The notes: generated by a model from the sequence alone, not told the origin. DNA of 64,000 bases from Pseudomonas farris (GCF_019145235.1 NZ_JAHSTV010000001.1:434001-498000); one strand, 5' to 3'. Positions 37,106 through 47,327 are shown, counted from the first letter of the stretch. Translations and numbers: made by a program.

Positions 37106-38014
37106 TTACTGCCCGTAAACCTTCTGCAACTGCGCTTGTGTCAACGCATCCTCAAACGGCACCGGCACCGATTTCACCGCCCCGTAGAGGTTGCGATAAC
37201 GCCAATAGTTACCGTTGTTGGCCAGTTGATAACCACGCTCGACCACTCGCTGGCCATCAAGGATATAGCGCAAGGTTTCCTGGGCGGCCGCTGGCGGTGT
37301 CGGCTGCATCAGGTCGGTGGACAGAACGCGCATCGACTCGTCGACACACTCGTCGAGCACGGCCGTGACCTTTGCCAAATCGAGGCCGCCGTCATCGATG
37401 CACTGCTTGCCACAGCGCCGAATCGGCTGGCTGACGACTTCGATCCGCATGCGATACAGCGCCGAACCGGCAATGTCCTGGACTTGCACCTGATTGACCA
37501 GCACGAAACTGCCGCGATCGGGGGTAAGCATCAGTTTGGGTTCAATCACCAAGCGCGCGGTGACCTGCCCTTCTCCTTGCTTGAACCCGGCCACTTGCGA
37601 AGCCTGTTGATAGCGCTTTTGCAGACGCTCCTGCAACGCAACGCCAGCGAGCAAGTCGGCCATCGGTCGCGCCTCGTTGAGCGCGGTTTTTTCCGCATCG
37701 CGCTGCAAGCTGCCGCTGCCCATCTGGGTGTTGATCAGGCTGGCGACCAGCAAACCGGCAAGCCCGGCAGTGTTGCCCGAGCTCGCCACCAGATTATGAC
37801 TCGACGATGCAGCCTTCAAGGCCGCTTGGGAGTCAATCACGGTGCTCGCACCCACAAAGGATTGCGGCAACTGCACATCGACCTTAAGCCCGTGGGTCTG
37901 GACATAAGGCAAGGCACTCTGGTCCTTGAAACCGGCCTCAGGGGCCGGTTTTTGCGCACACCCCGGCAGCATCAGCAGGGCCAGCGCACCAGCCACTATA
38001 GGCAGACGCTTCAT
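37106..38014 (-). CDS. hypothetical lipoprotein
   Basis: This is a 302-residue protein with a type II signal and lipobox LPGC (C19), so it is predicted to be lipid-anchored in the envelope. The mature part contains a GLAGLLVASLINTQMG hydrophobic stretch and otherwise alternating strands. I recognise no catalytic motif. It overlaps the stop of the next upstream gene by four bases (ATGA), so the two lipoproteins are co-translated and probably form a unit. Confidence 0.78.
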   Translation of the reverse strand: MKRLPIVAGALALLMLPGCAQKPAPEAGFKDQSALPYVQTHGLKVDVQLPQSFVGASTVIDSQAALKAASSSHNLVASSGNTAGLAGLLVASLINTQMGSGSLQRDAEKTALNEARPMADLLAGVALQERLQKRYQQASQVAGFKQGEGQVTARLVIEPKLMLTPDRGSFVLVNQVQVQDIAGSALYRMRIEVVSQPIRRCGKQCIDDGGLDLAKVTAVLDECVDESMRVLSTDLMQPTPPAAAQETLRYILDGQRVVERGYQLANNGNYWRYRNLYGAVKSVPVPFEDALTQAQLQKVYGQ

Positions 38015-38706
38015 TGCGCGAACGGGGTGATCATTTGCTGACGGCTATTGTCCACAGCCTGATAGAACGCGTTAGACAGGTTGGTGTAGGTCGGCTCGTC
38101 CCACTCGCCCTGGGCGGCTTGTGTCGCGACAAAGGGTTTGAACCATAGCAGTTTGTTGTCTGCCAGATCGATCACCATGCCCTGCCCGCCCACCTGCGCC
38201 ATCGGCACGCTGGTCGGCACGATGCTGTAGTAGCTGCGGGTAGCGCCGGTGGCGTAGACATTCACCAGCAGCAGACGATCGACGCCGTAGGTGGCCTTGA
38301 CCGGCGTCATGTCACGGGTCATGTAGCCTTCGCGGAAACTGGTTTCCTTATAAACCTTCAGGTCGACCGGCTCGTTGATCCGCTTGGCTTTGTAACCCTT
38401 GGCCTGCAGCTTGGCGACAAGGACATCCGGCAAGGTGTTGAGGTCACCCACTTGCCATTTTTCGACGCTGTCACTGAGATTGTTGTTAACGCCCTTGTTG
38501 ATGGCGTAATCGAGAAGCCCCTGATTGCCGGTCAACGCCAGCACCGGTTCCGGCACCACAGTCATCGCCACGCCGATAGTCGGCTCTTTGGTATCCCAGA
38601 ATTGGTGGTCCAGCGGTACTGGAGGTTGCACGTGAGCACAGCCAGTGAGGGTCAGGCAGGCGAGCAACATCAGTGCTGCCCAGGTGCGTAGAGCGTGAAG
38701 ATTCAT
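38011..38706 (-). CDS. hypothetical lipoprotein
   Basis: This is a 231-residue protein with a signal peptide and lipobox LTGC (C23). The mature part (about residues 24-231) has features such as LVAKLQAKGYKAKRI, YGVDRLLLVNVYATGATRSYY and a closing AFYQAVDNSRQQM segment. I know no function for it. It is the first gene of the two-gene lipoprotein operon; both would be exposed in the periplasm or on the outer membrane. A 9-bp hairpin (38732-38755) lies upstream. Confidence 0.78.
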   Translation of the reverse strand: MNLHALRTWAALMLLACLTLTGCAHVQPPVPLDHQFWDTKEPTIGVAMTVVPEPVLALTGNQGLLDYAINKGVNNNLSDSVEKWQVGDLNTLPDVLVAKLQAKGYKAKRINEPVDLKVYKETSFREGYMTRDMTPVKATYGVDRLLLVNVYATGATRSYYSIVPTSVPMAQVGGQGMVIDLADNKLLWFKPFVATQAAQGEWDEPTYTNLSNAFYQAVDNSRQQMITPFAQ

Positions 38707-38731
38707 GGATCAAGTCCCTATGATTATTAGT

Positions 38732-38755
38732 GATGCTGCCTATGTCGGCAGCATC
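38732..38755. terminator. hairpin between frnE-like gene and lipoprotein operon
   Basis: GATGCTGCC and GGCAGCATC form a perfect stem with a 6-base loop; there is no T run on the minus strand, so termination is uncertain. Confidence 0.4.
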
Positions 38756-38801
38756 GGCAAAAACCATAGTGGCACATTGATATATTTTCGACCAGCAATC
38801 G

Positions 38802-39467
38802 CTAGTTGACCGTACCGCCCTTGGCTTCACTCATGATCTGGCGAATCGCACCGACAAACGTCTCCACCGGCTGCCCGCCACTGACGGCGTACTGCCCGTT
38901 GAACACCACCGTCGGCACTGAACTCACGCCGCGCGTTAGCCACAACTGTTCTTCCTCGCGAACCTCTTTGGCGAATTCATCGGACGCCAGGATCGCCTCG
39001 GCTCGCTGCCGATTCAGCCCCACGCTTTCGGCGATCTGCGCCAATTGCCCGTGATCGGACGGATTACCGCCCTCGGTGAAATACGCCTTGAACAGTGCGT
39101 CTTTCAGGTTGAACTGCAACCCTTTCAGCCCCGCCCAATGCAGCAAGCGATGAGCATCGAAAGTGTTGTAGATACGGCTGTTGCCGTCCGTGCGAAAGGC
39201 AAACCCGACCTCGGCGCCACGCGCGCGGATCATTTCGCGATTCTTCTGCGATTGCTCAGGCGTCGAGCCGTATTTTTCGCTGATGTGTTCGGTGATGTTC
39301 TGGCCTTCGGGGCCCATCTTCGGGTTCAGTTCGAACGGCTGGAAACGGATCTCGGCCTGCACTTCGTCGCCGAGCATATCCAGGGCACGGGTCAGGCCGT
39401 ACAGGCCGACGACGCACCAGGGGCAGGACACGTCGCTGACGAAATCTATTTTCAAGGGGGTACTCAT
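38802..39467 (-). CDS. DsbA-family oxidoreductase (FrnE-like)
   Basis: This is a thioredoxin-fold protein of the FrnE/2-hydroxychromene isomerase-like group. The 221-residue product starts at 39467 (MSTPLKIDFVSDVSCPWC) after GAGGTGTGTG. It has a CPWC active site near residue 15, a helical insert and the cis-proline region GVSSVPTVVFNGQ. It has no signal peptide, so it is cytosolic, like other FrnE proteins linked to oxidative-stress tolerance. The frame stays open to 39620 through a REP, which is not coding. Confidence 0.9.
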   Translation of the reverse strand: MSTPLKIDFVSDVSCPWCVVGLYGLTRALDMLGDEVQAEIRFQPFELNPKMGPEGQNITEHISEKYGSTPEQSQKNREMIRARGAEVGFAFRTDGNSRIYNTFDAHRLLHWAGLKGLQFNLKDALFKAYFTEGGNPSDHGQLAQIAESVGLNRQRAEAILASDEFAKEVREEEQLWLTRGVSSVPTVVFNGQYAVSGGQPVETFVGAIRQIMSEAKGGTVN

Positions 39468-39551
39468 CACACACCTCGCAGGCTTGGGTCGCGCCGGAAA
39501 GTTTGAACGATACACCTGACAGTCCGAAGTGGCAGCCATTCCACTATTCCA

Positions 39552-39645
39552 CCTGTGGGAGCGGGCTTGCTCGCGAAGGCGTCGTGTCAGTCGATATCTG
39601 CTTTGACTGAAGCACCGCATTCGCGAGCAAGCCCGCTCCCACAGG
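39552..39645. repeat. REP pair 5
   Basis: Inverted REP units surround a centre with CAGTCGATATCTGCTTTGACTG, almost the same as in REP pair 6. Pairs 5 and 6 flank the DUF6124 relic. Confidence 0.9.
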
Positions 39646-39693
39646 TTTTGGGGTGTTTGGGAGGGCGTGTTTAGTTCCGTTTAGCGTTACTTC

Positions 39694-40038
39694 CTGAAAG
39701 CTACAGCGCCTTGCGACGACGTTTCCCCGTACGAAACCCCAAGCTCCAAAAAGCTCAACGAAGCCGCCGACCGCGCCCTCGATTACTACCTCAAACCGGT
39801 CATTCCCAAAGACACCCCACGCAAACCCAGCACCCTTTACTCCGTCGCCCCCGAAGCCGATAACGAAACCCTGCTGGTCAGCGCCTGCGAATCGCTGGCG
39901 GCGGCGAGCGTGATGTTGAGTGATTTCGCGGGGCTGCTGAATGGCTCGCAGCGCAACACCGTGCTTGGCATTCAGAACTCGGTCATGCTGGGTGAACTGG
40001 CGGTGAACCGGATGCTTGATAACTTCGTTCCAACGTAA
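39694..40038 (+). pseudogene. DUF6124-family protein, start codon lost
   Basis: Bases 39694-40038 read as one open frame of 115 codons to a TAA. The product is KATAPCDDVSPYETPSSKKL...EAADRALDYYL...KPSTLYSVAP, then SCESLAAASVMLSDF-like and GIQNSVMLGELAVNRMLDN. This is the pattern of small DUF6124 proteins common in fluorescent pseudomonads, whose function is unknown. No ATG, GTG or TTG start is found at the expected place: the frame begins CTGAAAGCTACA after a TAG at 39682. It is therefore either a relic or a CTG-started gene. It lies between REP pairs 5 and 6. Confidence 0.65.
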
Positions 40039-40084
40039 TTGGCGACCTACTGACCAATGAGGTTCCACTGACACAGAAGATCAA

Positions 40085-40176
40085 ATGTGGGAGCGGGCTT
40101 GCTCGCGAAGGCGGTGTGTCAGTCGACATCTGCTTTGACTGATACACCGCCTTCGCGAGCAAGCCCGCTCCCACAG
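40085..40176. repeat. REP pair 6
   Basis: Inverted REP units with a centre like that of pair 5 (CAGTCGACATCTGCTTTGACTG) lie between the DUF6124 relic and the hydrolase gene end. Confidence 0.9.
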
Positions 40177-40189
40177 TTTGGATCTGGGG

Positions 40190-41224
40190 TTACAGAAGAT
40201 TGCGTTCGGCCACTGGATCGATCTGTGCCCAATGCGAAGTATCCTCGCGATGGGCCTGCAAATACGGCAACACTGCCGCCAACAACGGCGCCTTGAACGC
40301 CTCTTGAAAACGATGAGCCAGACCCGGAATCAACTTCAACTGACTGCCGCGAATGTGCGCCGCCAAGTGCACGCCATGCATCACCGGCAACAACGGATCG
40401 GCGGTACCGTGCACCACCAGCGTCGGCACCCTCAGTTGGTTGAGCAGCGCCACGCGGCTCCGTTCGGCGAGGATTGCCATGATCTGGCGCTTCACGCCCT
40501 CCGGGTTGAACGCCCGGTCATAGGATTGCGCCGCTTGCTGCAACAATGCCTGCCGGTCATCGCTCACCGTCGGGCTGCCCAGCGCCGCGAGCAAATCGGC
40601 CTGTTGCTCCAGCGCCACTTCGCGATTCGGTGCACCGCGTCGCGCGAGTAACTGCACCAGCGCCGCACTCGGTGCCGGCAAACCTTCGGCACCCGAGCTG
40701 GTCATCAACAACGTCAGGCTCTCGATACGCTGCGGTGCCATCGCCGCCATATGTTGGGCGATCATCCCGCCCATGCTGGCGCCCAGTACGTGGAATTGCT
40801 TGACGTGCAAGGCATCCATCAGTCCAAAGGCATCATCGGCCATGTCGGTCAGGGTGTACGGCGCCGATACCGGCAAACCGAGTTTGTAGCGCAGCACTTC
40901 GAACGTCAGGTTGGCGTCGACAGGCGTCTGCCGCCAAGTCGAGAGGCCTACATCGCGATTGTCATAGCGGATCACCCGAAACCCCTGCTGACACAGCGCA
41001 ATCACCACCTCGTCCGGCCAGTGAATCAATTGCCCGCCCAGGCCCATCACCAACAACAATGCCGGGTCTGAGGCACGGCCAATGCTCTGGTACGCCAGGC
41101 TCACCTGTTCCAGATCGACCCGCTCGGTCGGAACATTGACATCGCACCGCGAAGCCGCCAGGGACGACAGGCTGAACAATAAAGCGGCCAGAAAAGTGGC
41201 CGCCGATAAAAATAAAGCACGCAT
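40190..41224 (-). CDS. secreted alpha/beta-fold hydrolase
   Basis: This is a 344-residue alpha/beta hydrolase. The start at 41224 gives a clear signal peptide ([25 protein letters not shown]). The mature protein has the oxyanion region LLVMGLGG, the nucleophile elbow GASMGG with its serine, an aspartate in [12 protein letters not shown] and a histidine in IPGLAHRFQ, giving a full Ser-Asp-His triad. It would act in the periplasm or outside. Lipase, esterase and haloalkane-type activities are all possible. The upstream frame to 41533 overlaps the control region of the next gene. Confidence 0.88.
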   Translation of the reverse strand: MRALFLSAATFLAALLFSLSSLAASRCDVNVPTERVDLEQVSLAYQSIGRASDPALLLVMGLGGQLIHWPDEVVIALCQQGFRVIRYDNRDVGLSTWRQTPVDANLTFEVLRYKLGLPVSAPYTLTDMADDAFGLMDALHVKQFHVLGASMGGMIAQHMAAMAPQRIESLTLLMTSSGAEGLPAPSAALVQLLARRGAPNREVALEQQADLLAALGSPTVSDDRQALLQQAAQSYDRAFNPEGVKRQIMAILAERSRVALLNQLRVPTLVVHGTADPLLPVMHGVHLAAHIRGSQLKLIPGLAHRFQEAFKAPLLAAVLPYLQAHREDTSHWAQIDPVAERNLL

Positions 41225-41510
41225 GAAAAACACCGAAACGCAGAACTCCAGTAGAGCGCGAGTCTGATGAAGTTTGTTCAAGCGCGCTGCCACAGTTACG
41301 TGACAGTTTGATGAAGATTGCCGAGCGGTACGGCCGAGCGCGTTCGACCGTCGGTCATCGCTATAAAAATGGGGCGTAGCGTGGACGTAACCAGGCGGTT
41401 GATAAACGCACAACCCTATAACTATGTACCACCTGCCCCCCTCACAACTGACCTCTAATGGCCCCGATGCCGGAACACCCGGCCCTCTTGCCCTTTGGAG
41501 ACCAGTCGCC
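41225..41510. other. divergent region hydrolase / toxin-like gene
   Basis: This 286-base stretch would contain both promoters. No repeat or terminator is seen. The ribosome site TTTGGAG at 41495-41501 precedes the giant gene. Confidence 0.5.
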
Positions 41511-44500
41511 ATGTCCGACGCCACCAAGCCCATACAGGCCGATTTCGGCTTTTCCCACCTGCTTACACCCAGCCCCGATCAGAACCTGTTACTGACAGCT
41601 TCGGAACGCTGGCGCGACTGTCACCGACAATGGCTCGAACTCATGGAGCAAAGCCCGCAGGCACGCGCCTCGATTACGCGTTTGCTCAAAGACCATTGGG
41701 ATCTGGATGGCAACCGGGTCGGTCTGGGCTTCTTCGCCGCCGGCAACCGGCCGGAACATTTTGTCAGCCTGACCCACGCCTGCGCCTTTGTGCTGCAACA
41801 GCCTGCGATCGAGGTTTCACTCGACGCACGTTGCGCGGTGACCGGTCTTGCACGGGAACACCGCCTCTTCGGCAAGCCCCCTTCCGAATTGCTCGAACAG
41901 CTGAAAAACCTGAACCCGGAGCGCCTGCTCAATCATGACTGGGAACGTTGGTGGAATGGCCGGGCGCCCGGGACGGCGGTATCGCGCAGAGCGCTGGCCA
42001 TCCAGCTGTATCGCCAGCACTTCGAAGCCTCCAGCCAAGTGGCCCATGCCCAGCGCACTTTGACGGCCGAACAGATGAAGTCCCTGCTGACGCTGATCGA
42101 TGCCCCCAGCGACAGTACGCTTGTCGACGCCCCTCCCATGACGATCAAGCAACTGGCGCTCAGGTTCGCTGACAGTCGCCGTGTCGAGTTGCCCGGGGTT
42201 CTGCTCATCAGCACCGAACCACCGGCCGCGCAATTGCTGTACTTGCCAGAGCAGCAACCGGCATGGAGGCACTTTCGGCACCGTCATGAGGTGGAAAACT
42301 GGCTGACCACACACCCGCACAATACTGTCGGAATGCCTCCGCTCGACGGCATCAGTCTCGAATACACCCGCATCGTAACCACACCGCTGGCAGTCGCCGC
42401 CGAGCAGCTGATTGCACGTGTATCGGTCGACTGGATGAACAGTATTCGTCAGGGCAACGGCAGTGATATCGCCGAGCACGGCGCCACCGCGCTGGACGCC
42501 GCTGACCGACTGGATCGGCAACGCCGGCAAGAAGCTGTTTTTGCCGAGCCTGCCGAATTGCCGGCGGATATCATCAGCGAGGAAGAGACCGGCGACAGCG
42601 TTCCGCAGTTCGGCTTGCTCACCCCCGACATTGCGCTGGACACCCGCCAGAGTGCCTTGGCGTATCACTGCGCAGCGCTCGAAACCCTGCTTGGCAAAGA
42701 CTTCGCGGGTGGTCTGAATGACTCGCGCCTGCAGAACCTGAAAAAACACCTCGACGCCCTGGCGGCAGCAGAACAAGCCAGCCAAACCGCCGCCTCCGCA
42801 TTGCTGGACACCCGCAACGCGCTGAAGATGCTGGAACTGCGCCATGCATCGAATCCGCATTACACCGCGCTGTATCAGGCACGGCTAGCGGGGTTGCGCA
42901 GCGAGGCAGAGATTCAACTGACCCTGAACCAGCTCAGCCCTGAAGAACACCGCTGGGTTCAAGCGCTTCTCGATGCTCCCACTGCGCCGCGCAATGCAGA
43001 TGTCGCGGTGGCGCGGCTGACTTTGTCGACCACTGAAGGCGACGGCGGCACTCAAAGCGAGGAGCTGGACGGCGTGCTGTTGATCACGCCCCCATCCGTG
43101 CTGCGCGGTGTCGCGCGCCACAGTTTGTTGCTGTACTGGCCCGGCCGGTTCGGTGGCTTGCAGCGTTTCGCCTCTCGGCGAGCACTGGAACAAGCACTGT
43201 TCAAACTGAGCGCCAACGACGATGTATTGGCCTTGCACCTGAGCGAGTTGAGCGGCGACCCGTTCGAATATGCCCTGCAAAATCAGCTTTACCGCTGTGT
43301 ACAGCAGGCGACACGACTGATTGCCGACACCCCCGTACCGGCCAAAACCCAGCAACGTACCGTGGCGCTGGAAAAACTGCGCGAACACACCCTCCCCCGT
43401 CTGACAGTGCCGATGCCCGCCGCGCGGGAACTGGCCTTCGCGCAACTCCTCGAGCAAAACCACAGTAGCGTCCTGGCTAAAGCACTGCCGCAGTGGCTCG
43501 GCACGCTGTCCGATGCTCGGCGCTCGCAGTTCAAGCATCTGTTCAAGACGTACATTGCGGCGATGAAACGCTCCCATGAATTACTCGAGCGGGATCTGCC
43601 GCCCCGGGATGATTTCAGCAAAAAACGCATCGACGCTCGCCTGCGTAAGGACTTCGCCCTCAAGCAAAACTTTGAGGTGATGCTGGATCTGCCCGATTCA
43701 ACCACCTGGCAGAAGGTCGTAACCGATGGCGCCGCGCCGGGAACGCCGCAAAAAAATGTGCTGATAGCCAGTAAAAACCGCAGCAAGCTGTCCCTCGCCG
43801 ATCTGGCCCAAACCAATATCGATCAGGAATTATGGTGGCGACTGTCGCTCATGCAGGTCGAGATTTCTACGGATGACGAGGCAGAACGCCAGAAGCTGAA
43901 AACCGGCATCACACAACCCTATCTGCGCAAACTGATCACCGAGATGGATCTGGCCGGACATTACGAGACACAGATCCGCCACGCTTTTCTGGGCGCCCCC
44001 ACCGCTTCGGCCTTCGACCTTGAATATCGCCGTGAAAGCCTGACCGAGCCATGGCGCCAGATGCTGAAACTGCAAGGCGAGTTTGCCCTGTTGCAACAAC
44101 AGATCGACGCCCATGGACGGCAAGTGCTGAATATCGCGATTGACGCCCATACCTCACAAGCCTTTGCTGCCCAAAGCACGCGTATCGTGCTGCTGCCAGC
44201 CCATCTGACAGTGGGCGGTGAAGACACGCCGCATCAGGGCCCGAGCACTTTGTCTGGGGTCACCTTCATCGAGGAACAGGTCAGTGGCCTGACGCTGCTC
44301 TACCTGCCGGACAGCCCGGACGGTATCCACCTGCGCCAATACGACACCCTTGAGCAGGCACGCCAAAGCCTGTTCAACCTGTGCCTGCACAACAGCATGG
44401 TCAACTATTTGGCCGGGCGTGCCTTGCAAGGCGACTTCGCCCTTCACGTCAGTCGGATCAATGAGGCATTGCTGCGAAACTTCAATGCGCTGATCGGCGT

Positions 44501-47087
44501 CGGCATGGCGTGGCCGGCCACCACGTCGCTGGCGGCGCATCTGCTCAATGTGCATATGGGGCGTTTACTGGAAGCCCATCGAAGTACCTCACGCTCCAAT
44601 GACGCCTTGTACCTGGAGCATTGCGCACTGAAGTCCGGCGCGATGTTCAACTATCTGAAAATGGCCCTGGGCATGGTGCCATTCGTCGGCTCGGCCATTG
44701 CCTTGTATGACGCTTGGGGCAGCGCCAATCTGGCGGTCGCTGCTTTCTTGCGTGGCGATGTCGGTCATGGTCTGGCCGAAGTGGAGGCGGTGTTGTTGTC
44801 GTTGATCGACGCTGCCATGGATGTGCTTCCGGGTGCCAACGCGGCTCCGGGTGCTGCCCGTGCAATAACGCGCCATCGTCAGTTACGCACAGTGGCCAGA
44901 AAGGCCGGTGCCTTGCAGATGCCCTCGCGTCAACAGGCCCGTCGCGTCCGTGATTACTTCTACGGCTACGAATACGAACACGAAATTTCTCTGGCTGATC
45001 TGCGACCTGCTACACACGGCATCTATCGCAATGTCTATCGGCATGCCGAGGGCGACTTCATGATCAGCCAGGGGCGTATCTACCGGATCGAGCTGAGCGA
45101 TGCTCCTCGTGGCTGGCGCTTGCACGGCACTCGGGCCCGCGCCTATAAACAGCCGATCGCCCTTGATGAGACCGGCAACTGGAACACCCACTATGCGGTG
45201 TACGGCACATTGATGGAGGGCGGTGGCGTGGGCGGCGGTGCGGTGCTCGGGCATCTGGCCGACGGCATGGATCCGCTCTGGCCAGCGGTCATCAGGCGTT
45301 GGCTGCCCCGCTGGTGGGCTGATCGGACTGCGCGTCGTCTGGGGACATTGAAACACACCATCGACGCGAGTACCCGGCAGCTCACGACGCAGTCCAAAAA
45401 AACTAAAATCGACCTCATGGAATACTATGAAGCCGGCACGGAACAACGCATAAAACTGCAACCTTCCGTCGACGCTGCCTGTGCCAAAGACATCGAAATC
45501 GCCCAGAACCAATACGCCGATCTGGAAGAACTGCGCAGTTTTGGCGAGCGACGACAAGCCCGGGAGATTGCGGAGGTTAAAAACAAATGCGCCTTTTTAG
45601 TGGTTGATCGCACCCTGTGCCGGATCGACCTGGCCAATCAGCGACTACAAGGCTGCCTCGACCGGATCGATGAATTCAATGAACTTTCCAACACCACACC
45701 CGCGAGCGATATCCGCAAACACCTGGACTTGATGACGCAACGCACGGCGGTCCGTAAAGCTTTTCTTCAGGACCTGGAATACGCTTACACCGCGACCGAA
45801 CAGGCCAACCTGTGGAATGGTCGAATCACCCTTAAAAACCAAAAACTGGAAATGGCCGATGATCTGGCGAAGGTAAACAAGGCGTTCAGCGGGACAAGCT
45901 ACCGTTACCTGAAAGCAGCACACAGCCTCGAAATCATTACCCGATACGACGCCGTCCACGACCAGTCCTGGTTGTATTTTCATGTGCAGTTGAAAAACGC
46001 CAGGATCAAAGTGGATCGTGCCATGGTCACCCAGAACAACCTTCCGACCGTGCACGCCAACGTGACACAACGCCACAGAGTGCTGAAAGACTGTCTGGAG
46101 ACTTACTCCAAATTCCGCCGCGACCTGAATGCCTGGGTACTGGGCTATCCGCAACACCTGGATAAGGAGCAAGTCACCCGGTTTCTGGATAACCTGGCGA
46201 ATCTCGAGACATCTGCTCAAAAAGTCTTGGGTAACCGCGCCTCCACCTCACCGAATGAAGTCGCATCCGGTAAAAAGTTTTTTGAGACCGAAGACAACCA
46301 GTTACTGATCGGCGTCGAAAAAACCGATGCGGTGACTCAGCAGAAGCGGTTCACCATCGAGGGGGTCGATGGACACACGGAAACCTGGCTGCCGCGCTCA
46401 AGCGGCAAATATCACCTCAGCGAGCAATCTGTCGCCGTACAACGTCCGCAGCAGACAGATGTTCGGCCGTTACTGGCGGAGTCCCGAACACGGCTTGCTG
46501 CCATAGAAAACTACCAGAGCAAGGTCAAAGGATATGCCGATCAGGGCATGCTGCCGGTCGACCTTGAGCACATGATGAACAGCGAAGCTGACGAACTCAT
46601 CATGCGGGCGCGGGACATCGAAGGACTGTCACCCACCGATCCGATCATCGTGCAATTGAAGGAGAAGGCGCGGGATCTTGCGCGTGCGGGACGCACCCTG
46701 CGCATCGAACAGTCCATGAACAGCAAAACCCCCACCGAGGGTTATCTGGACTACCTGCTGGAGCAACGGGTGGTGGACATTCGCAAGGAAGGCGCATTGC
46801 GCGATATCGGCAAGCGCCCGGACGGTCGACGGGATTTTCTGCAGGAGTATGAAGTTCGCGATTTGACCCGACAGCCGCCGCAACCGCTGTGGTATGCGCA
46901 CTTTCATTACACCTCGGCGAAATCACCGTTCAACGAGTTCGTCAAAGGTCATCTGAAATTGCCTGAACAACGCAACCTGGGCCTGCAATGGCAACAGGCT
47001 CAAGCCAACAGCGGCGCTCAGGTGGAGTCAATCTGGCGGGGCGACATCGGCAAACCGCTGGCGCTCAAACATTTTCCACAGCTGTGA
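41511..47087 (+). CDS. giant dermonecrotic-toxin-domain-like protein (DUF6543 type)
   Basis: This is a 1858-residue protein of the large Pseudomonas family annotated as dermonecrotic toxin domain-containing. Three related modules are visible, each with a (G)VLLI...LLY(L/W)P...-(F/Y)xxxxxxLxxxL pattern, at about residues 225-268, 518-575 and 913-975. After the third comes the hydrophobic stretch MALGMVPFVGSAIALYDAWGSA (about 1047-1081) and a second one (about 1090-1117), a possible translocation helix pair. The C-terminal ~740 residues are charged and helical with no catalytic motif I recognise. There is no signal peptide. The start at 41511 has TTTGGAG ten bases upstream; an in-frame ATG at 41424 would add 29 unlikely residues. 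Family relationship likely; toxicity not shown. Confidence 0.8.
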   Translation: MSDATKPIQADFGFSHLLTPSPDQNLLLTASERWRDCHRQWLELMEQSPQARASITRLLKDHWDLDGNRVGLGFFAAGNRPEHFVSLTHACAFVLQQPAIEVSLDARCAVTGLAREHRLFGKPPSELLEQLKNLNPERLLNHDWERWWNGRAPGTAVSRRALAIQLYRQHFEASSQVAHAQRTLTAEQMKSLLTLIDAPSDSTLVDAPPMTIKQLALRFADSRRVELPGVLLISTEPPAAQLLYLPEQQPAWRHFRHRHEVENWLTTHPHNTVGMPPLDGISLEYTRIVTTPLAVAAEQLIARVSVDWMNSIRQGNGSDIAEHGATALDAADRLDRQRRQEAVFAEPAELPADIISEEETGDSVPQFGLLTPDIALDTRQSALAYHCAALETLLGKDFAGGLNDSRLQNLKKHLDALAAAEQASQTAASALLDTRNALKMLELRHASNPHYTALYQARLAGLRSEAEIQLTLNQLSPEEHRWVQALLDAPTAPRNADVAVARLTLSTTEGDGGTQSEELDGVLLITPPSVLRGVARHSLLLYWPGRFGGLQRFASRRALEQALFKLSANDDVLALHLSELSGDPFEYALQNQLYRCVQQATRLIADTPVPAKTQQRTVALEKLREHTLPRLTVPMPAARELAFAQLLEQNHSSVLAKALPQWLGTLSDARRSQFKHLFKTYIAAMKRSHELLERDLPPRDDFSKKRIDARLRKDFALKQNFEVMLDLPDSTTWQKVVTDGAAPGTPQKNVLIASKNRSKLSLADLAQTNIDQELWWRLSLMQVEISTDDEAERQKLKTGITQPYLRKLITEMDLAGHYETQIRHAFLGAPTASAFDLEYRRESLTEPWRQMLKLQGEFALLQQQIDAHGRQVLNIAIDAHTSQAFAAQSTRIVLLPAHLTVGGEDTPHQGPSTLSGVTFIEEQVSGLTLLYLPDSPDGIHLRQYDTLEQARQSLFNLCLHNSMVNYLAGRALQGDFALHVSRINEALLRNFNALIGVGMAWPATTSLAAHLLNVHMGRLLEAHRSTSRSNDALYLEHCALKSGAMFNYLKMALGMVPFVGSAIALYDAWGSANLAVAAFLRGDVGHGLAEVEAVLLSLIDAAMDVLPGANAAPGAARAITRHRQLRTVARKAGALQMPSRQQARRVRDYFYGYEYEHEISLADLRPATHGIYRNVYRHAEGDFMISQGRIYRIELSDAPRGWRLHGTRARAYKQPIALDETGNWNTHYAVYGTLMEGGGVGGGAVLGHLADGMDPLWPAVIRRWLPRWWADRTARRLGTLKHTIDASTRQLTTQSKKTKIDLMEYYEAGTEQRIKLQPSVDAACAKDIEIAQNQYADLEELRSFGERRQAREIAEVKNKCAFLVVDRTLCRIDLANQRLQGCLDRIDEFNELSNTTPASDIRKHLDLMTQRTAVRKAFLQDLEYAYTATEQANLWNGRITLKNQKLEMADDLAKVNKAFSGTSYRYLKAAHSLEIITRYDAVHDQSWLYFHVQLKNARIKVDRAMVTQNNLPTVHANVTQRHRVLKDCLETYSKFRRDLNAWVLGYPQHLDKEQVTRFLDNLANLETSAQKVLGNRASTSPNEVASGKKFFETEDNQLLIGVEKTDAVTQQKRFTIEGVDGHTETWLPRSSGKYHLSEQSVAVQRPQQTDVRPLLAESRTRLAAIENYQSKVKGYADQGMLPVDLEHMMNSEADELIMRARDIEGLSPTDPIIVQLKEKARDLARAGRTLRIEQSMNSKTPTEGYLDYLLEQRVVDIRKEGALRDIGKRPDGRRDFLQEYEVRDLTRQPPQPLWYAHFHYTSAKSPFNEFVKGHLKLPEQRNLGLQWQQAQANSGAQVESIWRGDIGKPLALKHFPQL

Positions 47088-47094
47088 AGAACGA

Positions 47095-47121
47095 CAACGG
47101 AGCGCCCGAAGCGCTCCGTTG
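47095..47121 (+). terminator. hairpin after the toxin-like gene
   Basis: CAACGGAGCGC and GCGCTCCGTTG form a perfect 11-bp stem with a 5-base loop, seven bases after the stop; the T run is weak. Confidence 0.55.
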
Positions 47122-47327
47122 CCAGCCAATAACTGGAGATGTCAGGCCAGCTGACTGCGATGAGGATTACCGAGTGGTCAGACATGACCTCAAGCCAGCC
47201 GCTGGTCAGAAAACCGTTTGCACCTGTTATTTCTGACAGTAGCACCTTTATGGTTTTTCCCGCTCAATGGGTCTGACGCGCAGTTACCGCACCGGTTCGC
47301 GCGCCCTCACGTGAATCGGAGAACGCC

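Noticed and set aside
39544..40074. 176-codon open frame on the minus strand through the DUF6124 relic
   Set aside because: It reads through two REP palindromes and is antisense to a frame with a recognisable family pattern.
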